Assembly (NCBI RefSeq): GCF_003815915.1
Contig: NZ_CP033929.1
Span: forward strand, 3,224,001 to 3,288,000
Reading direction: 5' to 3'
Source of the DNA: Chryseobacterium indoltheticum
GTDB taxonomy: Bacteria; Bacteroidota; Bacteroidia; Flavobacteriales; Weeksellaceae
Length of the DNA: 64,000 bases
Positions 50,447 through 60,273 of this stretch are shown piece by piece (position 1 is the first letter of the stretch; each line of letters begins with the position of its first letter). Under the pieces are notes generated by a model. The model did not search any database. It saw nothing but the letters and a program-made list of their open reading frames with translations, and was not told the DNA's origin. The position numbers and the translations under genes are program-made.

Positions 50447-50518
50447 TTAAAAGTTGAGTCTTTTCGTTTTTCCTCCGAAGTAAAAAATCAGGACTAAATG
50501 AATGATTAAGTTTTTCAT
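50447..50518 (-). CDS. Possible 23-residue hydrophobic peptide
   Basis: ATG to TAA encodes MKNLIIHLVLIFYFGGKTKR plus three residues: a short membrane-like stretch with a basic tail. It lies between the operator candidate and the operon's first gene, 11 bp before that start. A small membrane protein or chance; no homology evidence. Confidence 0.3.
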   Translation of the reverse strand: MKNLIIHLVLIFYFGGKTKRLNF

Positions 50519-50528
50519 AATTATAATA

Positions 50529-50544
50529 TTTTCAATAATTTTTG
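50529..50544. promoter_or_regulatory. GbsR/MarR operator candidate, operon side
   Basis: TTCAATAATTTTTGAA, a 16-bp near-palindrome (one symmetric pair mismatched), identical to the copy at 51139-51154 before the regulator gene. Confidence 0.55.
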
Positions 50545-50561
50545 AAATTTAATTTGAAATA

Positions 50562-50581
50562 AAAAAGGATTTTAAAGTCCT
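50562..50581 (-). terminator. Terminator of the GbsR/MarR gene
   Basis: AAAGGA and TCCTTT form a short stem, with AT-rich sequence, directly after the stop codon at 50584. Confidence 0.45.
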
Positions 50582-50583
50582 TT

Positions 50584-51087
50584 CTATTTTAATAAGTTGG
50601 TAATCTTTCCGACTAACCAATGATCGTCGCTTTTTATGGCGAGATCCATAATATTATTAATTTTGCCTGTCACAGAGCTGAAATCGCTCATTAGTTTTAT
50701 AAATTCCTGAGCTTCTTCAGAGTCTTTATCTTCAATGTTTTTCAATTCTTCCAAAAAAGTTATAACAGGTTCAATTTCGCGTTTTCTTCTTTCTTTTGTA
50801 ATTTGCTTAAACAAATACCAAACATCTTTTTCGGCTACGAAATACTCTTTACGATCGCCTTTAATAAATTCTTTTTTTACAATTCCCCAATCTATCAAAG
50901 CGCGAAGATTCATATTGGCATTTCCTCTTGAAATTTCGAGCTGCTCCATTACTTCATCCGTTGAAAGTGGTTTTCCAGTTGCCAAAAGTAAAGCATGCAC
51001 CTGTGCCATTGTACGATTGATTCCCCAATTGGTTGCAAAGGTTCCCCAAGTCTGAATGTATTTTTCTTTGGCTTCTGAAAGTTGCAT
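50584..51087 (-). CDS. GbsR/MarR-type transcriptional regulator
   Basis: A 167-residue winged-helix protein. KPLSTDEVMEQLEISRGNANMNLRALIDWGIVKKEFIKGDRKEYFVAEKDVW is the HTH plus wing in the form seen in GbsR-like regulators. The C-terminal half is helical, for dimerisation. Its promoter has a -7 box TATATTTG (51121-51114) and the palindrome TTCAATAATTTTTGAA 17 bp upstream, over the -33 site. The same palindrome precedes the adjacent desaturase operon, so it probably controls both. Confidence 0.85.
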   Translation of the reverse strand: MQLSEAKEKYIQTWGTFATNWGINRTMAQVHALLLATGKPLSTDEVMEQLEISRGNANMNLRALIDWGIVKKEFIKGDRKEYFVAEKDVWYLFKQITKERRKREIEPVITFLEELKNIEDKDSEEAQEFIKLMSDFSSVTGKINNIMDLAIKSDDHWLVGKITNLLK

Positions 51088-51113
51088 TTCTTTATTTTTT
51101 CTAATTTCTATTA

Positions 51114-51154
51114 CAAATATAATAATATTTTTTAAATTTTCAATAATTTTTGAA
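51114..51154 (-). promoter_or_regulatory. Promoter and autoregulatory operator of the GbsR/MarR gene
   Basis: -7 box TATATTTG (51121-51114, minus) and TTCAATAATTTTTGAA at 51139-51154, overlapping the expected -33 position. Confidence 0.6.
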
Positions 51155-51171
51155 AGTTTAATTTAAATAAA

Positions 51172-51196
51172 AACAGACATCATAAAAATGTCTGTT
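51172..51196 (-). terminator. Terminator of the envelope operon
   Basis: AACAGACAT (51172-51180) and ATGTCTGTT (51188-51196) form a perfect 9-bp stem followed on the minus strand by TTTTATTTAAATT, 7 bp past the VWA lipoprotein stop. Confidence 0.8.
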
Positions 51197-51202
51197 ATAA
51201 AC

Positions 51203-52795
51203 TTATTTTTGTGTCGCTTTATAACTCTGAAGAAGTTTAATAAATTCGGAACGATAACCGTCTGAATCTCTATTTTTACCTTCTTTTGCCAAATTTTCAA
51301 CTGCAGATAAATTTTTATTTTTAATCAGTTTTGAATCTCTTAATACTAACCCGAACCATGCTACAGACGTAGCAAATTTAAAATCTGGACTTGCCGATTC
51401 TATTCCTGAATTTGAATTTTTTATTTCCTGAATAAATTCTATACTTTTATCTCCATCCGGTTTTTTATATCTGAATTTCACGGTAGCCAACTCATCTCCA
51501 AAACCTTTTGAGGCATTATTCGACGAATATTTCAGTTTAGTTTCTTTTGGTAAAAACTCTGAACGAGTACCTGTAGGAATGATTTCATACAAAGCAGTTA
51601 CCGTGTGACCACTTCCTAATTCTCCGGCATCTACTCTATCATCGGTAAAATCTTCATTTCTGAGTTTTCTGTTTTCGTAACCAATTAGACGGTAAGATTG
51701 TACATATTTTGGATTAAACTCAATCTGAACTTTCACATCTTTTGCAATCGTATAAATGTTTCCGGCAAATTCTTTTCCTAAAAACTTATTGGCTTCCTGC
51801 AGATTATCGATATAGGCGTAATTTCCATTTCCTTTGTCTGCTAAGGTTTCCATTTTATCATCCTTATAATTGCCCATTCCGTACCCTAAACATGTCAAGA
51901 AAATTCCTGTTTTCCTTTTTTCTTCAATTAAAGTTTCAAGATTTGCCACGGAAGATGTTCCAACATTGAAATCACCGTCTGTTGCCAAAACCACTCTGTT
52001 GTTTCCTCCTTTAATGAAATTTTCTTTTGCCAGTTTATAGGCTAATTCAATACCTTCTCCACCCGCTGTACTTCCACCTGCAGTAAGTTGATCAAAAGCT
52101 TCAAGAATTTTATTTTTATCTGAGGCAGAAGTTGAAGGTAAAATTACGCCCGCACTTCCTGCATATACTACAATTCCTACTTTATCTTTGGGTCTCAGTT
52201 GATTTAAAAGTACTTTCAGAGACTCTTTCAGCAATGGTAATTTGTTATCTTGATCCATTGAGCCTGAAGTATCAATCAGGAAAACAATATTAGAAGGAGG
52301 CAAATTATTCATCGAAACACTTTTACCCTGAAGTCCTATTTTTAATAATTTATGTTTAGGATTCCATGGTGAATCACTGTATTCTGTATTAATTGAAAAT
52401 GGGTGGTTATTCTGAGGCTGCGGATAGTCATATTTAAAATAATTCACCATTTCTTCAATTCTCACTGCGTTTTTATCTACAGTTTGTCCTTCATTAATCA
52501 TTCTTCTGATGTTGGAATAAGAAGCATTGTCTACATCAATAGAAAATGTAGAAACGGGCTGATTTTTTGTAAGCTCAAAAGGATTTTCTATCAGAGAAGC
52601 ATATTCTTCATCGCTAGTGTCAATTTCCTCGTTATTTTCCGTTTCATTTGGAGGATTTTCAATTTTCACTTCTTTGGCCATTACAGGTGATTCCATTATC
52701 ATATCCATTGAAGCGGCATAAGCATCTTCCTCCTTTTTCTTTTGGCAACTAGTCAATATTGCTATTGCTACGATTATTAAACTAATTTTTTTCAT
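51203..52795 (-). CDS. VWA-domain lipoprotein (YfbK-like)
   Basis: 530 residues. MKKISLIIVAIAILTSC is a lipoprotein signal with Cys17. The N-terminal YfbK-type segment (FSIDVDNASYSNIRRMIN) precedes a von Willebrand A domain with a complete MIDAS: D175-x-S177-x-S179 (LIDTSGSMD), GGSTAGGEG and ATDGDFNVG. A C-terminal beta part follows. It is closely similar along its length to the VWA half of the protein at 60274-62793, with long shared blocks such as KFLGKEFAGNIYTIAKDVK, so the two arose by duplication. Last gene of the five-gene operon; presumably binds a protein partner through a metal ion at the membrane. Confidence 0.9.
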   Translation of the reverse strand: MKKISLIIVAIAILTSCQKKKEEDAYAASMDMIMESPVMAKEVKIENPPNETENNEEIDTSDEEYASLIENPFELTKNQPVSTFSIDVDNASYSNIRRMINEGQTVDKNAVRIEEMVNYFKYDYPQPQNNHPFSINTEYSDSPWNPKHKLLKIGLQGKSVSMNNLPPSNIVFLIDTSGSMDQDNKLPLLKESLKVLLNQLRPKDKVGIVVYAGSAGVILPSTSASDKNKILEAFDQLTAGGSTAGGEGIELAYKLAKENFIKGGNNRVVLATDGDFNVGTSSVANLETLIEEKRKTGIFLTCLGYGMGNYKDDKMETLADKGNGNYAYIDNLQEANKFLGKEFAGNIYTIAKDVKVQIEFNPKYVQSYRLIGYENRKLRNEDFTDDRVDAGELGSGHTVTALYEIIPTGTRSEFLPKETKLKYSSNNASKGFGDELATVKFRYKKPDGDKSIEFIQEIKNSNSGIESASPDFKFATSVAWFGLVLRDSKLIKNKNLSAVENLAKEGKNRDSDGYRSEFIKLLQSYKATQK

Positions 52796-52857
52796 ATTGT
52801 GTGATTTTCAATTTACAATTTAAATGATTTATTACAAATATTTACAATCTAATTTTA

Positions 52858-55800
52858 TTAAGGTTCAATTCTAGCCTTTATTCCTTCATTCCAAAACTTA
52901 GACTCTGGCATATAGTAAAGATAAACATTACTTGCTTTTCCGGTATATTCACCTGCAAATTCTACTTTAAGATCTAGATTAATTGTTTTTGTTTCGTTAA
53001 CATCAAAGTGCTCCCAATACAACACCAAATAGTTATCGAAAATTTCATAGTAAGAAATCTGTTTCTTATCAATTAAATCTTTCAACAGAGCATTTTGTAA
53101 AGTCAATCCTGCAGGAATTCCGATTTTCGCAGTGGTCATCGGTAATTGTCCGTTGATTTTATTTTTCACCGTCATCGTCATTCTGTTGGTTTCTCCTACT
53201 TTTGAAGTTTCAGATTTCAGTTTTGTTTCTAAAGTGATAGGAATATTTTCACTTTTTGGAGCTTCTAAAGTGTAGTATTGATAATCTAATTTGTAAGGCA
53301 AACCTTTATCACATAAATATTCAACACTCAAATCGTTTTCACCTTTTTTGAAAGCAGATGCGAAACTATTGTTAACTAGAACTTCAACATTATTAATTTT
53401 AATTGTGGGTTTATCAATTCCAAATAACTTTTCATTTTTAGCAAAGAAATCTGATAATGCTTCTAAAGCGACTGTTGTAGCCTGCGTGGAACCAAATCCG
53501 TAATATCCGTTATAATTAATCAATTCATCTGCAACTTCAGCAATTTTTAGTTGGTTTGCATTTTCATTTTTCTGCAAAGCCATCATATAAAGTGATAAGG
53601 TTTCTGCATTGGCTGAAATTCCTTGTGAACCTGTAAATGTGGTTTTAGTTTTTACATCTTTATTGATGTACTGTTCATTTAAAATAGTCATCAAATTATT
53701 GTAATCATCATTTTTTCCGAGATTTGCCGCCGCATTTGCCATTAAAGCCAACTGATAAGAATCTTTCGTAGCCAAAGCTCTTTTTAAACTAATTTCAAAA
53801 GTACTTTGCAACTCACTTTTAAATCCTATTTTTGACAAAGCATACAAAATATACATATTTCTTGACCACGAATACTCTGAATATTCAGCTTTCGATTCAT
53901 AATTTCTGCGAACTTCAAAAAGGTCATTAGCACCTTTTTTCGATAGAATAAACGCGCTCAGATTTTGGATTAATTTTGTATCAACAGCCACATATTTTTT
54001 TAAATCTCTAAATTCCATCAAGGCAAAAGCAGAAAGTGCGACATCAGATTCGTTGCCACCAAAATAAGAAAATCCGCCGTCACTGTTTTTGTAGGACAGC
54101 ATTTTCTGATACCCCTTTTTCATATTTCGGATACTCTCTGACTCTGTATAGGCATTAATTTTCTTTGTTGATTTTAAATAATCCAAAATAAAAATATTCG
54201 GATAAACCGTCGAAGATAGCTGTTCAAAACATCCGTAAGGTTCTCTTTTTAGCCTTTCCATATCTTCAAACATTTGTGAGGCAGAGTTTTCGTAAACATA
54301 ATATGATGCTTCTAAGGTTGTATTGATATAATCAGGAATATTAATTTTAGTATTTTCAGATTTATTATTTATAATTGAAAAATGATAAGGAAATCCTTTT
54401 TCTTCAACTTTTAAAGGTAAAATCATCGTTTCTCTGAAATCTCCACACTTTACAGTAAATTGAATATTAGAACTAATCAATTTATCCGTCTGCATTTTCA
54501 CAAATAATCTTCCGGATTCTAATGGTTTCAATGTAATCAAACTATCTGCTTTTATCAGTTTAATGTGATTCGGAACAATGACATTCATTGTTAATGTTTT
54601 CGTTTCCGAAGAATTATTTTTAATGACCACAGGAATTGTCATTTGGTCTGTTCGGGTAACATATTGCGGAATTTTTGCATCGATTGAAATTAAACTTTGA
54701 GCAGCGTAGGTCGTTTCATCTCTACCAATTAAGCCCGATGCAGAAATACCTTCCGTCATTATTCTAAATGCAGAATTGGCATCAGACTGATAAAATTCAA
54801 TTTGAGCTTTACCATTTTTATCGGTCTCTACAACTGGATTCCAATATAATGTCTCGCGATAATCGTGTCTGTAGGACGTATTGGTTGATTCATAAACCGG
54901 GTACGAAAATTTACGGTAACTATTGTAGTCATATTCATTATTATAATTAACTAAACTATCTCTGGGAATATTTTTTACAACAAAATAAGTTTCGGGAGTA
55001 ATATCAAATTTTATGTTTGAATTTTGTCCATTTTTTGAATTAATAATGATAACGCCATTCGCTCCTCTGTTTCCGTAAATTGAAGTTGCGGCTGCGTCTT
55101 TTAGAATTGTTAAATTATTAATATCATTAGAGCTTAATGTTCTAAATGAATTACTATTTGCAGGAAATCCATCAATAATATAAAGGGGGCCAGTATTTGA
55201 ACCTAGCGTACTAATTCCTCTAACTACAACAGTTGGCTTCACTCCTGGTTGACCCGAGCCTGACATAATATTAACTCCAGCAAGCTGACCACTAATTTTG
55301 GATAAAATATTATTTGAGTATAAATCAGTATTTAATTTAACAATACTTGAAACCGTAGTTTTTTCAAAAATAGGTCGATAACCTGTTATTGTGACTGATT
55401 CTATCTGAGTTTGTCTCGAAATTGTATCAGAATTTATAGAAAATACTTTTTGATTATTTTGTGAAAAAATATTTCTGAAATTTTTATTTTTATAATTTAC
55501 ACCAGCTTCTTTTATAACCTCAAAAACATTAATGTTTTCTAACGATTGCTTTACCAAAGGATTTATATTAAGTTTATAAGAAAGCATTCTGATTTTTACT
55601 TTCTGTTTCGAATCTAAAGATTTTGCAATAACATCATGTTGATACTCTCCAGCTAAATCAGAAAAATAGAATAAGCCATTTTCTGAAGTCATCTGTTTTT
55701 TAATCTTGGAATAGTTTTCAATCAGATAAACCTCTGCTTTTACAGGTTCTTTATTTTCATCTTCTACGATTCCGTAGATTGGGTTTTTCTTTTCCGGAAG

Positions 55801-57396
55801 ATATTTGTAGTTTCCACTTTTTATAACATCGGAAATCATCTCAAAATAGCGGTAACCATTGGTCAACATCACTAAGTCTAAGCTTTTTAAGGCTTTTTCT
55901 TCTTTTTTGTCGAAATAGAATTGAGGTCTTTCAATTTTTCCTCTTAATTCAGAATCCATCAACAGCCAAGAAATGATATGATTTTGTTTGTCATCGGCAT
56001 ACGTCCACAATTTATCGTCAACCACGCTCATGGCAAGATTTGCGGGAACGGGTTGGTCGTTTTCGTCAGTTGTTTCTACATTGACGATTACCTTTTCTCG
56101 TGGTAAATAATTTTTCTTTGTCGGTGTTATTTTCACCTTCATCTGTTTATTTTCATTTGAAAACACAATTCTTTCCGCTAAAGGAATATTATTTTCAATC
56201 ACTGTAAATCTGCAAATTCCGATGGGAAGTTCTTTTTCTGAAATTTCAAGCTCATTTAAACCTTTTTTCAAGTTCATTGCTTTCGAAAAAATCTCTTTTC
56301 CTCGGAAATTTCCTTTAATCAAAACATTTCTATCAAAAGTAGAATTGATTATTAACCTGATGTTTTGATTCTCTTTTTTAGCATTAAAAACAATTCCTTC
56401 ATCTTTTGCGATGGGAAGTGAGTATATTTTACTGATATTTTCTGGTTTAAGAACTTTTGCATAATATGTTTCACCTTTTTTAGGTGTAAAAAGAAAGCTT
56501 CCCATTCCGAAATTATAGGCTGAGGTTTCCGTCAATTTCTGATGATTCTGATTATAAATTTCTAACATTGCATCAACAGACTTTTCAAATTCATCTAAAA
56601 CTTTAAAAGCAATATTTTGTTCGATTCCGTTGATGAAAGTTCCACCTTCAGGCATAAACTTTACATCCAGATTATTAAGAACAATTGGGATATTTCTAGA
56701 AATAGATTCTGTAAAGCCGTCAAAATTGACTTTAATATTTAAAAGAGCATCCGAAGATTTCAAGACTTCAGGAAGTTTAAATTTTAATAAAAATTTTCCT
56801 TCTTTATCAGTAATCAAAGAACCTTCATTTATTTTTTCTCCCTGATGCATCACCGTAAAATAAGCTTCATAAAAAGGAATCGGAAGATTGCTTAAACTTC
56901 TCATTGAAAAATCGGCCACAACCTCATCTCCTGCTCCATAACCTTTTTTAGGGAAATCTAGTTTCATTAAAATTCGTGGAGAAACAATTTTCTGAAGAGT
57001 AATTTCTTTTTCAAACACATTTTTCCCGGCTTCATTTTGCATCCAGGCTGTAAAAGCTCTGATCTTGTAGATTCCGCCTTTCATCTCTTCACCAAAATAA
57101 AAAGATCCTTCTGCGTGACCTTTTTTAATTTCAAATTTGTCTTTTTTAACCACAGCTCCGCTTGGATCAACAAGTTCAAAATTTACGATTCTGCTTTGAT
57201 CGGCTGGAAGATTATTTTCTGCCTGAATAACATAAATTTTATAAAACATAATCTCTCCAGGTTTATAAAAAACATGGTTGGTCTGTATGTAAGTTTTCTC
57301 TTTTTTGAAATCGTTGAATGAATTCTGTGCCTTACAATATGGATTTGAAAGCAAAATAAAAAAAGGAATTATATAGAATAAAAAATTGAATTTCAT
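52858..57396 (-). CDS. Alpha-2-macroglobulin-family protein with embedded SusC-type plug domain
   Basis: 1512 residues from the ATG at 57396 (signal peptide MKFNFLFYIIPFFILLSNPYCKA). Order: MG-type domains (about 25-600; KTYIQTNHVFYKPGEIMFYKIYV), a SusC-type plug (about 665-790; ITGYRP, GVNIMSGSGQPGVKPTVVVRG, PLYIIDGFPA, LKDAAATSIYGNRGANGVI), then MG/A2M core and TED domains. The thioester motif G-C1056-F-E-Q1059 is intact, so it could bind targets covalently. A2M proteins trap proteases, but a plug inside one is unusual. Signal leader and motif suggest a periplasmic or outer-membrane location. Neighbours: plugless barrel upstream, VWA lipoprotein downstream. Confidence 0.88.
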   Translation of the reverse strand: MKFNFLFYIIPFFILLSNPYCKAQNSFNDFKKEKTYIQTNHVFYKPGEIMFYKIYVIQAENNLPADQSRIVNFELVDPSGAVVKKDKFEIKKGHAEGSFYFGEEMKGGIYKIRAFTAWMQNEAGKNVFEKEITLQKIVSPRILMKLDFPKKGYGAGDEVVADFSMRSLSNLPIPFYEAYFTVMHQGEKINEGSLITDKEGKFLLKFKLPEVLKSSDALLNIKVNFDGFTESISRNIPIVLNNLDVKFMPEGGTFINGIEQNIAFKVLDEFEKSVDAMLEIYNQNHQKLTETSAYNFGMGSFLFTPKKGETYYAKVLKPENISKIYSLPIAKDEGIVFNAKKENQNIRLIINSTFDRNVLIKGNFRGKEIFSKAMNLKKGLNELEISEKELPIGICRFTVIENNIPLAERIVFSNENKQMKVKITPTKKNYLPREKVIVNVETTDENDQPVPANLAMSVVDDKLWTYADDKQNHIISWLLMDSELRGKIERPQFYFDKKEEKALKSLDLVMLTNGYRYFEMISDVIKSGNYKYLPEKKNPIYGIVEDENKEPVKAEVYLIENYSKIKKQMTSENGLFYFSDLAGEYQHDVIAKSLDSKQKVKIRMLSYKLNINPLVKQSLENINVFEVIKEAGVNYKNKNFRNIFSQNNQKVFSINSDTISRQTQIESVTITGYRPIFEKTTVSSIVKLNTDLYSNNILSKISGQLAGVNIMSGSGQPGVKPTVVVRGISTLGSNTGPLYIIDGFPANSNSFRTLSSNDINNLTILKDAAATSIYGNRGANGVIIINSKNGQNSNIKFDITPETYFVVKNIPRDSLVNYNNEYDYNSYRKFSYPVYESTNTSYRHDYRETLYWNPVVETDKNGKAQIEFYQSDANSAFRIMTEGISASGLIGRDETTYAAQSLISIDAKIPQYVTRTDQMTIPVVIKNNSSETKTLTMNVIVPNHIKLIKADSLITLKPLESGRLFVKMQTDKLISSNIQFTVKCGDFRETMILPLKVEEKGFPYHFSIINNKSENTKINIPDYINTTLEASYYVYENSASQMFEDMERLKREPYGCFEQLSSTVYPNIFILDYLKSTKKINAYTESESIRNMKKGYQKMLSYKNSDGGFSYFGGNESDVALSAFALMEFRDLKKYVAVDTKLIQNLSAFILSKKGANDLFEVRRNYESKAEYSEYSWSRNMYILYALSKIGFKSELQSTFEISLKRALATKDSYQLALMANAAANLGKNDDYNNLMTILNEQYINKDVKTKTTFTGSQGISANAETLSLYMMALQKNENANQLKIAEVADELINYNGYYGFGSTQATTVALEALSDFFAKNEKLFGIDKPTIKINNVEVLVNNSFASAFKKGENDLSVEYLCDKGLPYKLDYQYYTLEAPKSENIPITLETKLKSETSKVGETNRMTMTVKNKINGQLPMTTAKIGIPAGLTLQNALLKDLIDKKQISYYEIFDNYLVLYWEHFDVNETKTINLDLKVEFAGEYTGKASNVYLYYMPESKFWNEGIKARIEP

Positions 57397-57443
57397 AAGT
57401 TCATTTATTGTGTTGAATCGTCTTTTGAATCTCTGATTTCGTA

Positions 57444-60206
57444 TTAAAACTTGAAAGAAACTGTGCATCCGAAAGTTTTAAAAGATGGTAGATTAAAAAA
57501 ATCTAAACCTCGGCTGTTATCAGAATCATAGAAATTCTGATTAGAATCTACACCGTTATTTGCTTGCCAAAGGAAAATATTATTGACATAAAAACTGATT
57601 CCTAAAGCTCTTCTAAAATCTCCAACATCAAAATATGCTGAAAGAGAAATATCATTGATTCTAATGTAATCTGCTTTTTCAACATAATTTTCAGCAACGC
57701 CAAGAAAACCATATCTCGCCCAACGATTTTCACTTACCGATTGGTTCGGATTGTAAAAATCTACCGGTATTTGATTAACATTTCCATTATAATTGACGCC
57801 TTCAAAAACGTAGTTTTTAATATTTCTTTCATCAGCAGAAGTCTGGGAACGACCGTAATAATCGAGAACAGCTTGTGTTCCATTCCAGGTTTGTCCGCCT
57901 TTTTTCCATTCCCAATTGATGTCTAAAGCAAACATTTTGTAATTGAAGTTATGAGTAAATTTTACCACAAAATCGGGTGTAGGATCAGCAATTATTTTCA
58001 TTCCAGAAGCTTTTACGGGATAACCATAATCATCGATTATTACTTTTCCGTCTGCATTTCTTTCATAAAAACTTCCCGAAATTGCGCCCAAAACCTGACC
58101 TTCTGATAAAACTTTATGAATATCATTAAAACCCGAAATCATCAGATTATTATACCCCGAATTTACCCGATCTACAACGTCTTGATATTTAAAAAAGGAA
58201 GCCTTACTGCTTACTTTAAAATTTTGATTAGCGATGATATTGTCGTAATTAAAATTTGCTTCAAAACCTTTGTACGTATGATCTGCTAAATTTTTAAGCA
58301 CTAAATTATTTCCTTCAAAAACAGGAAAAATATCATCAGAAATGTTTCTATTAAAATATTCTGCCGTAAGATTTATTTTTCGATTGATAATGAATTTAAA
58401 ACCGGCTTTCCATTCTTTTATATTGATATTCGAAAGATTATTAAAGGTTTCTACTTCTTTTAAAGGAAAATATTGATAAGAATTTTGTGCAGAAAACTGT
58501 GTCGTGGCATAAGAAGAATAAGATTTTGCAATTTCCGGCTCTGCAGATAATTGAGTGTATGCTCCCAAAAGTTGAAAATCACTATTATACCAGCCGAATA
58601 TATTCTTAAAAGTAAAATATCCATTTACTTTCGGAAGCCAATAACTGTTTTTGAGCGAAGTGTTTGAGATATAAACAGAATTCCCAAGATTTGCCCCAAA
58701 TTCTATAACATCATAATTCTCGTAATCTAAATTATAATTAAAAATATAATCCTGAGAAGTTCTCTTGTAAATATAGTTTTGGTCTAAACTATGATTAACA
58801 CTTACTTTTCTGTCATTTAGAATATGATTTAAGCTAAATCCGTGCTTCAATTCAGAATCTCTCCAATCATAAGACAAAACAATATTTGAATTGTAAAACT
58901 CGTTTTTCTGATCTCTTTTGTTGTACAATCCGTTGATAAAACCGCTGGTTGACGGTTTGTAAACATCAAGATTTATAATATCCTGATTGTCGTAAGCCTG
59001 ACTGATATTAAGCTTAAAACCATCCCAATGCCTGCTTAGATCAAAACTAAACTGGCGGATATTTTCGTAATAATTATACTTGTTTTTCTCATCAAATAGA
59101 AATTCAGGATTGTCTGCGTACAAACTGTAGCTTCTTTGCAAACCATTGCTGAGATAAGCATTCTGCTGATTTGAAAATGAAATCGGAGTCAGAAGAGAAT
59201 TTTGATACGCTCTATTGAAAAGCCCAATTCTATTGGTATTTGTTGCCTTATTTTCTTCATAATTAAATCCTGCATTGATATTAAAATCTAAAATTTTTGT
59301 GCTGAATTTAGTTTTAAAAGAATTCGTCACATCAAATTGATCTATAAAATACATTTGATCTTTTCGCTGCCCCAAATTAAAAGAAAGTCTTGCATCGTCC
59401 TGATAGCCACTTTTAATAATTGCATTCAAATTCAGCTGATTACTATAACCAACCGTTGTTTTGAAAATATTATTATTGTAAGCTTTTGCCGGAGAAACTG
59501 CTTCTGACAAATTAACTAATTGCCCATTGACATCATATTCGTAAGGTTGACTAGTGAATCCTAAAGTTGATATATCTGGCCCGAAGCTGAACATTTCATT
59601 TGTATCCGGCCCTTTCCAAACTAATAATCCATTTTCAGATCTTCCCTGAACATACCGATTGTGGGTTTTAGGAATTCTATTTCTGTTTTTGATATCTACA
59701 GAAGTACTGAAACTTCCGTTGAACACAAGATATTTTTTCGGTTGACTCTTAATTTTATATAAAGAATCCTGCTTTAATTTTAGTTTTCTTATCGCTGAAA
59801 AATGACGATCTGAATTTTTCCTTACAGAATCGTAAGAGTTTTGTATACTAAATTCATCATTTTCAGGTTTTTCAAGCAGATTTTCGTAATCTTTAGAATT
59901 AATATCTTTAACATTTTCTCTTTTTACTTGTCTTTCCAGAATATTTTTTAATTCATACACACCATGAACTACCTGGATATTTTTTCCACTGTTCCAAACT
60001 AAAGTATCATATTCTTTTGCAGCAATAATCGCAAAGCCCTTTTCATCGGTCAATTCGTAAACACCGTTGTTTTTATTGAAAATTTTGAGAAAATTCTGAG
60101 GCTTTTTCTTTTCATTAAAAAATGTTCCCGAATAATACCGCTGAGAATCCTGCGCAAAGGCAAACTGCACCGCAAAAACAGGCAATAACAGATAAAGTTT
60201 TTTCAT
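57444..60206 (-). CDS. SusC-like outer-membrane barrel lacking a plug domain
   Basis: 920 residues with signal peptide (MKKLYLLLPVFAVQFAFA). Residues 25-90 look like a carboxypeptidase-regulatory-like domain (ELTDEKGFAIIAAKEYDTLVW). After a linker, the rest (about 170-920) reads as the C-terminal barrel of SusC/RagA proteins: LNLNAIIKSGYQDDARLSFNLGQR, ENRWARYGFLGVAENYVEKADYIRINDISLSAYF, LGISFYVNNIFLW, ending SFKF with the terminal aromatic. The usual plug signature (VRG, PLYVIDG, LKDASATAIYG) is absent. Plugs occur instead in the two flanking genes. Confidence 0.8.
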   Translation of the reverse strand: MKKLYLLLPVFAVQFAFAQDSQRYYSGTFFNEKKKPQNFLKIFNKNNGVYELTDEKGFAIIAAKEYDTLVWNSGKNIQVVHGVYELKNILERQVKRENVKDINSKDYENLLEKPENDEFSIQNSYDSVRKNSDRHFSAIRKLKLKQDSLYKIKSQPKKYLVFNGSFSTSVDIKNRNRIPKTHNRYVQGRSENGLLVWKGPDTNEMFSFGPDISTLGFTSQPYEYDVNGQLVNLSEAVSPAKAYNNNIFKTTVGYSNQLNLNAIIKSGYQDDARLSFNLGQRKDQMYFIDQFDVTNSFKTKFSTKILDFNINAGFNYEENKATNTNRIGLFNRAYQNSLLTPISFSNQQNAYLSNGLQRSYSLYADNPEFLFDEKNKYNYYENIRQFSFDLSRHWDGFKLNISQAYDNQDIINLDVYKPSTSGFINGLYNKRDQKNEFYNSNIVLSYDWRDSELKHGFSLNHILNDRKVSVNHSLDQNYIYKRTSQDYIFNYNLDYENYDVIEFGANLGNSVYISNTSLKNSYWLPKVNGYFTFKNIFGWYNSDFQLLGAYTQLSAEPEIAKSYSSYATTQFSAQNSYQYFPLKEVETFNNLSNINIKEWKAGFKFIINRKINLTAEYFNRNISDDIFPVFEGNNLVLKNLADHTYKGFEANFNYDNIIANQNFKVSSKASFFKYQDVVDRVNSGYNNLMISGFNDIHKVLSEGQVLGAISGSFYERNADGKVIIDDYGYPVKASGMKIIADPTPDFVVKFTHNFNYKMFALDINWEWKKGGQTWNGTQAVLDYYGRSQTSADERNIKNYVFEGVNYNGNVNQIPVDFYNPNQSVSENRWARYGFLGVAENYVEKADYIRINDISLSAYFDVGDFRRALGISFYVNNIFLWQANNGVDSNQNFYDSDNSRGLDFFNLPSFKTFGCTVSFKF

Positions 60207-60273
60207 CTTTGATAATATTTCTAAAAATAGAGAAAAAAAAGAAATCTCCGAAGAAATTTCTTTTTTTGAAATG

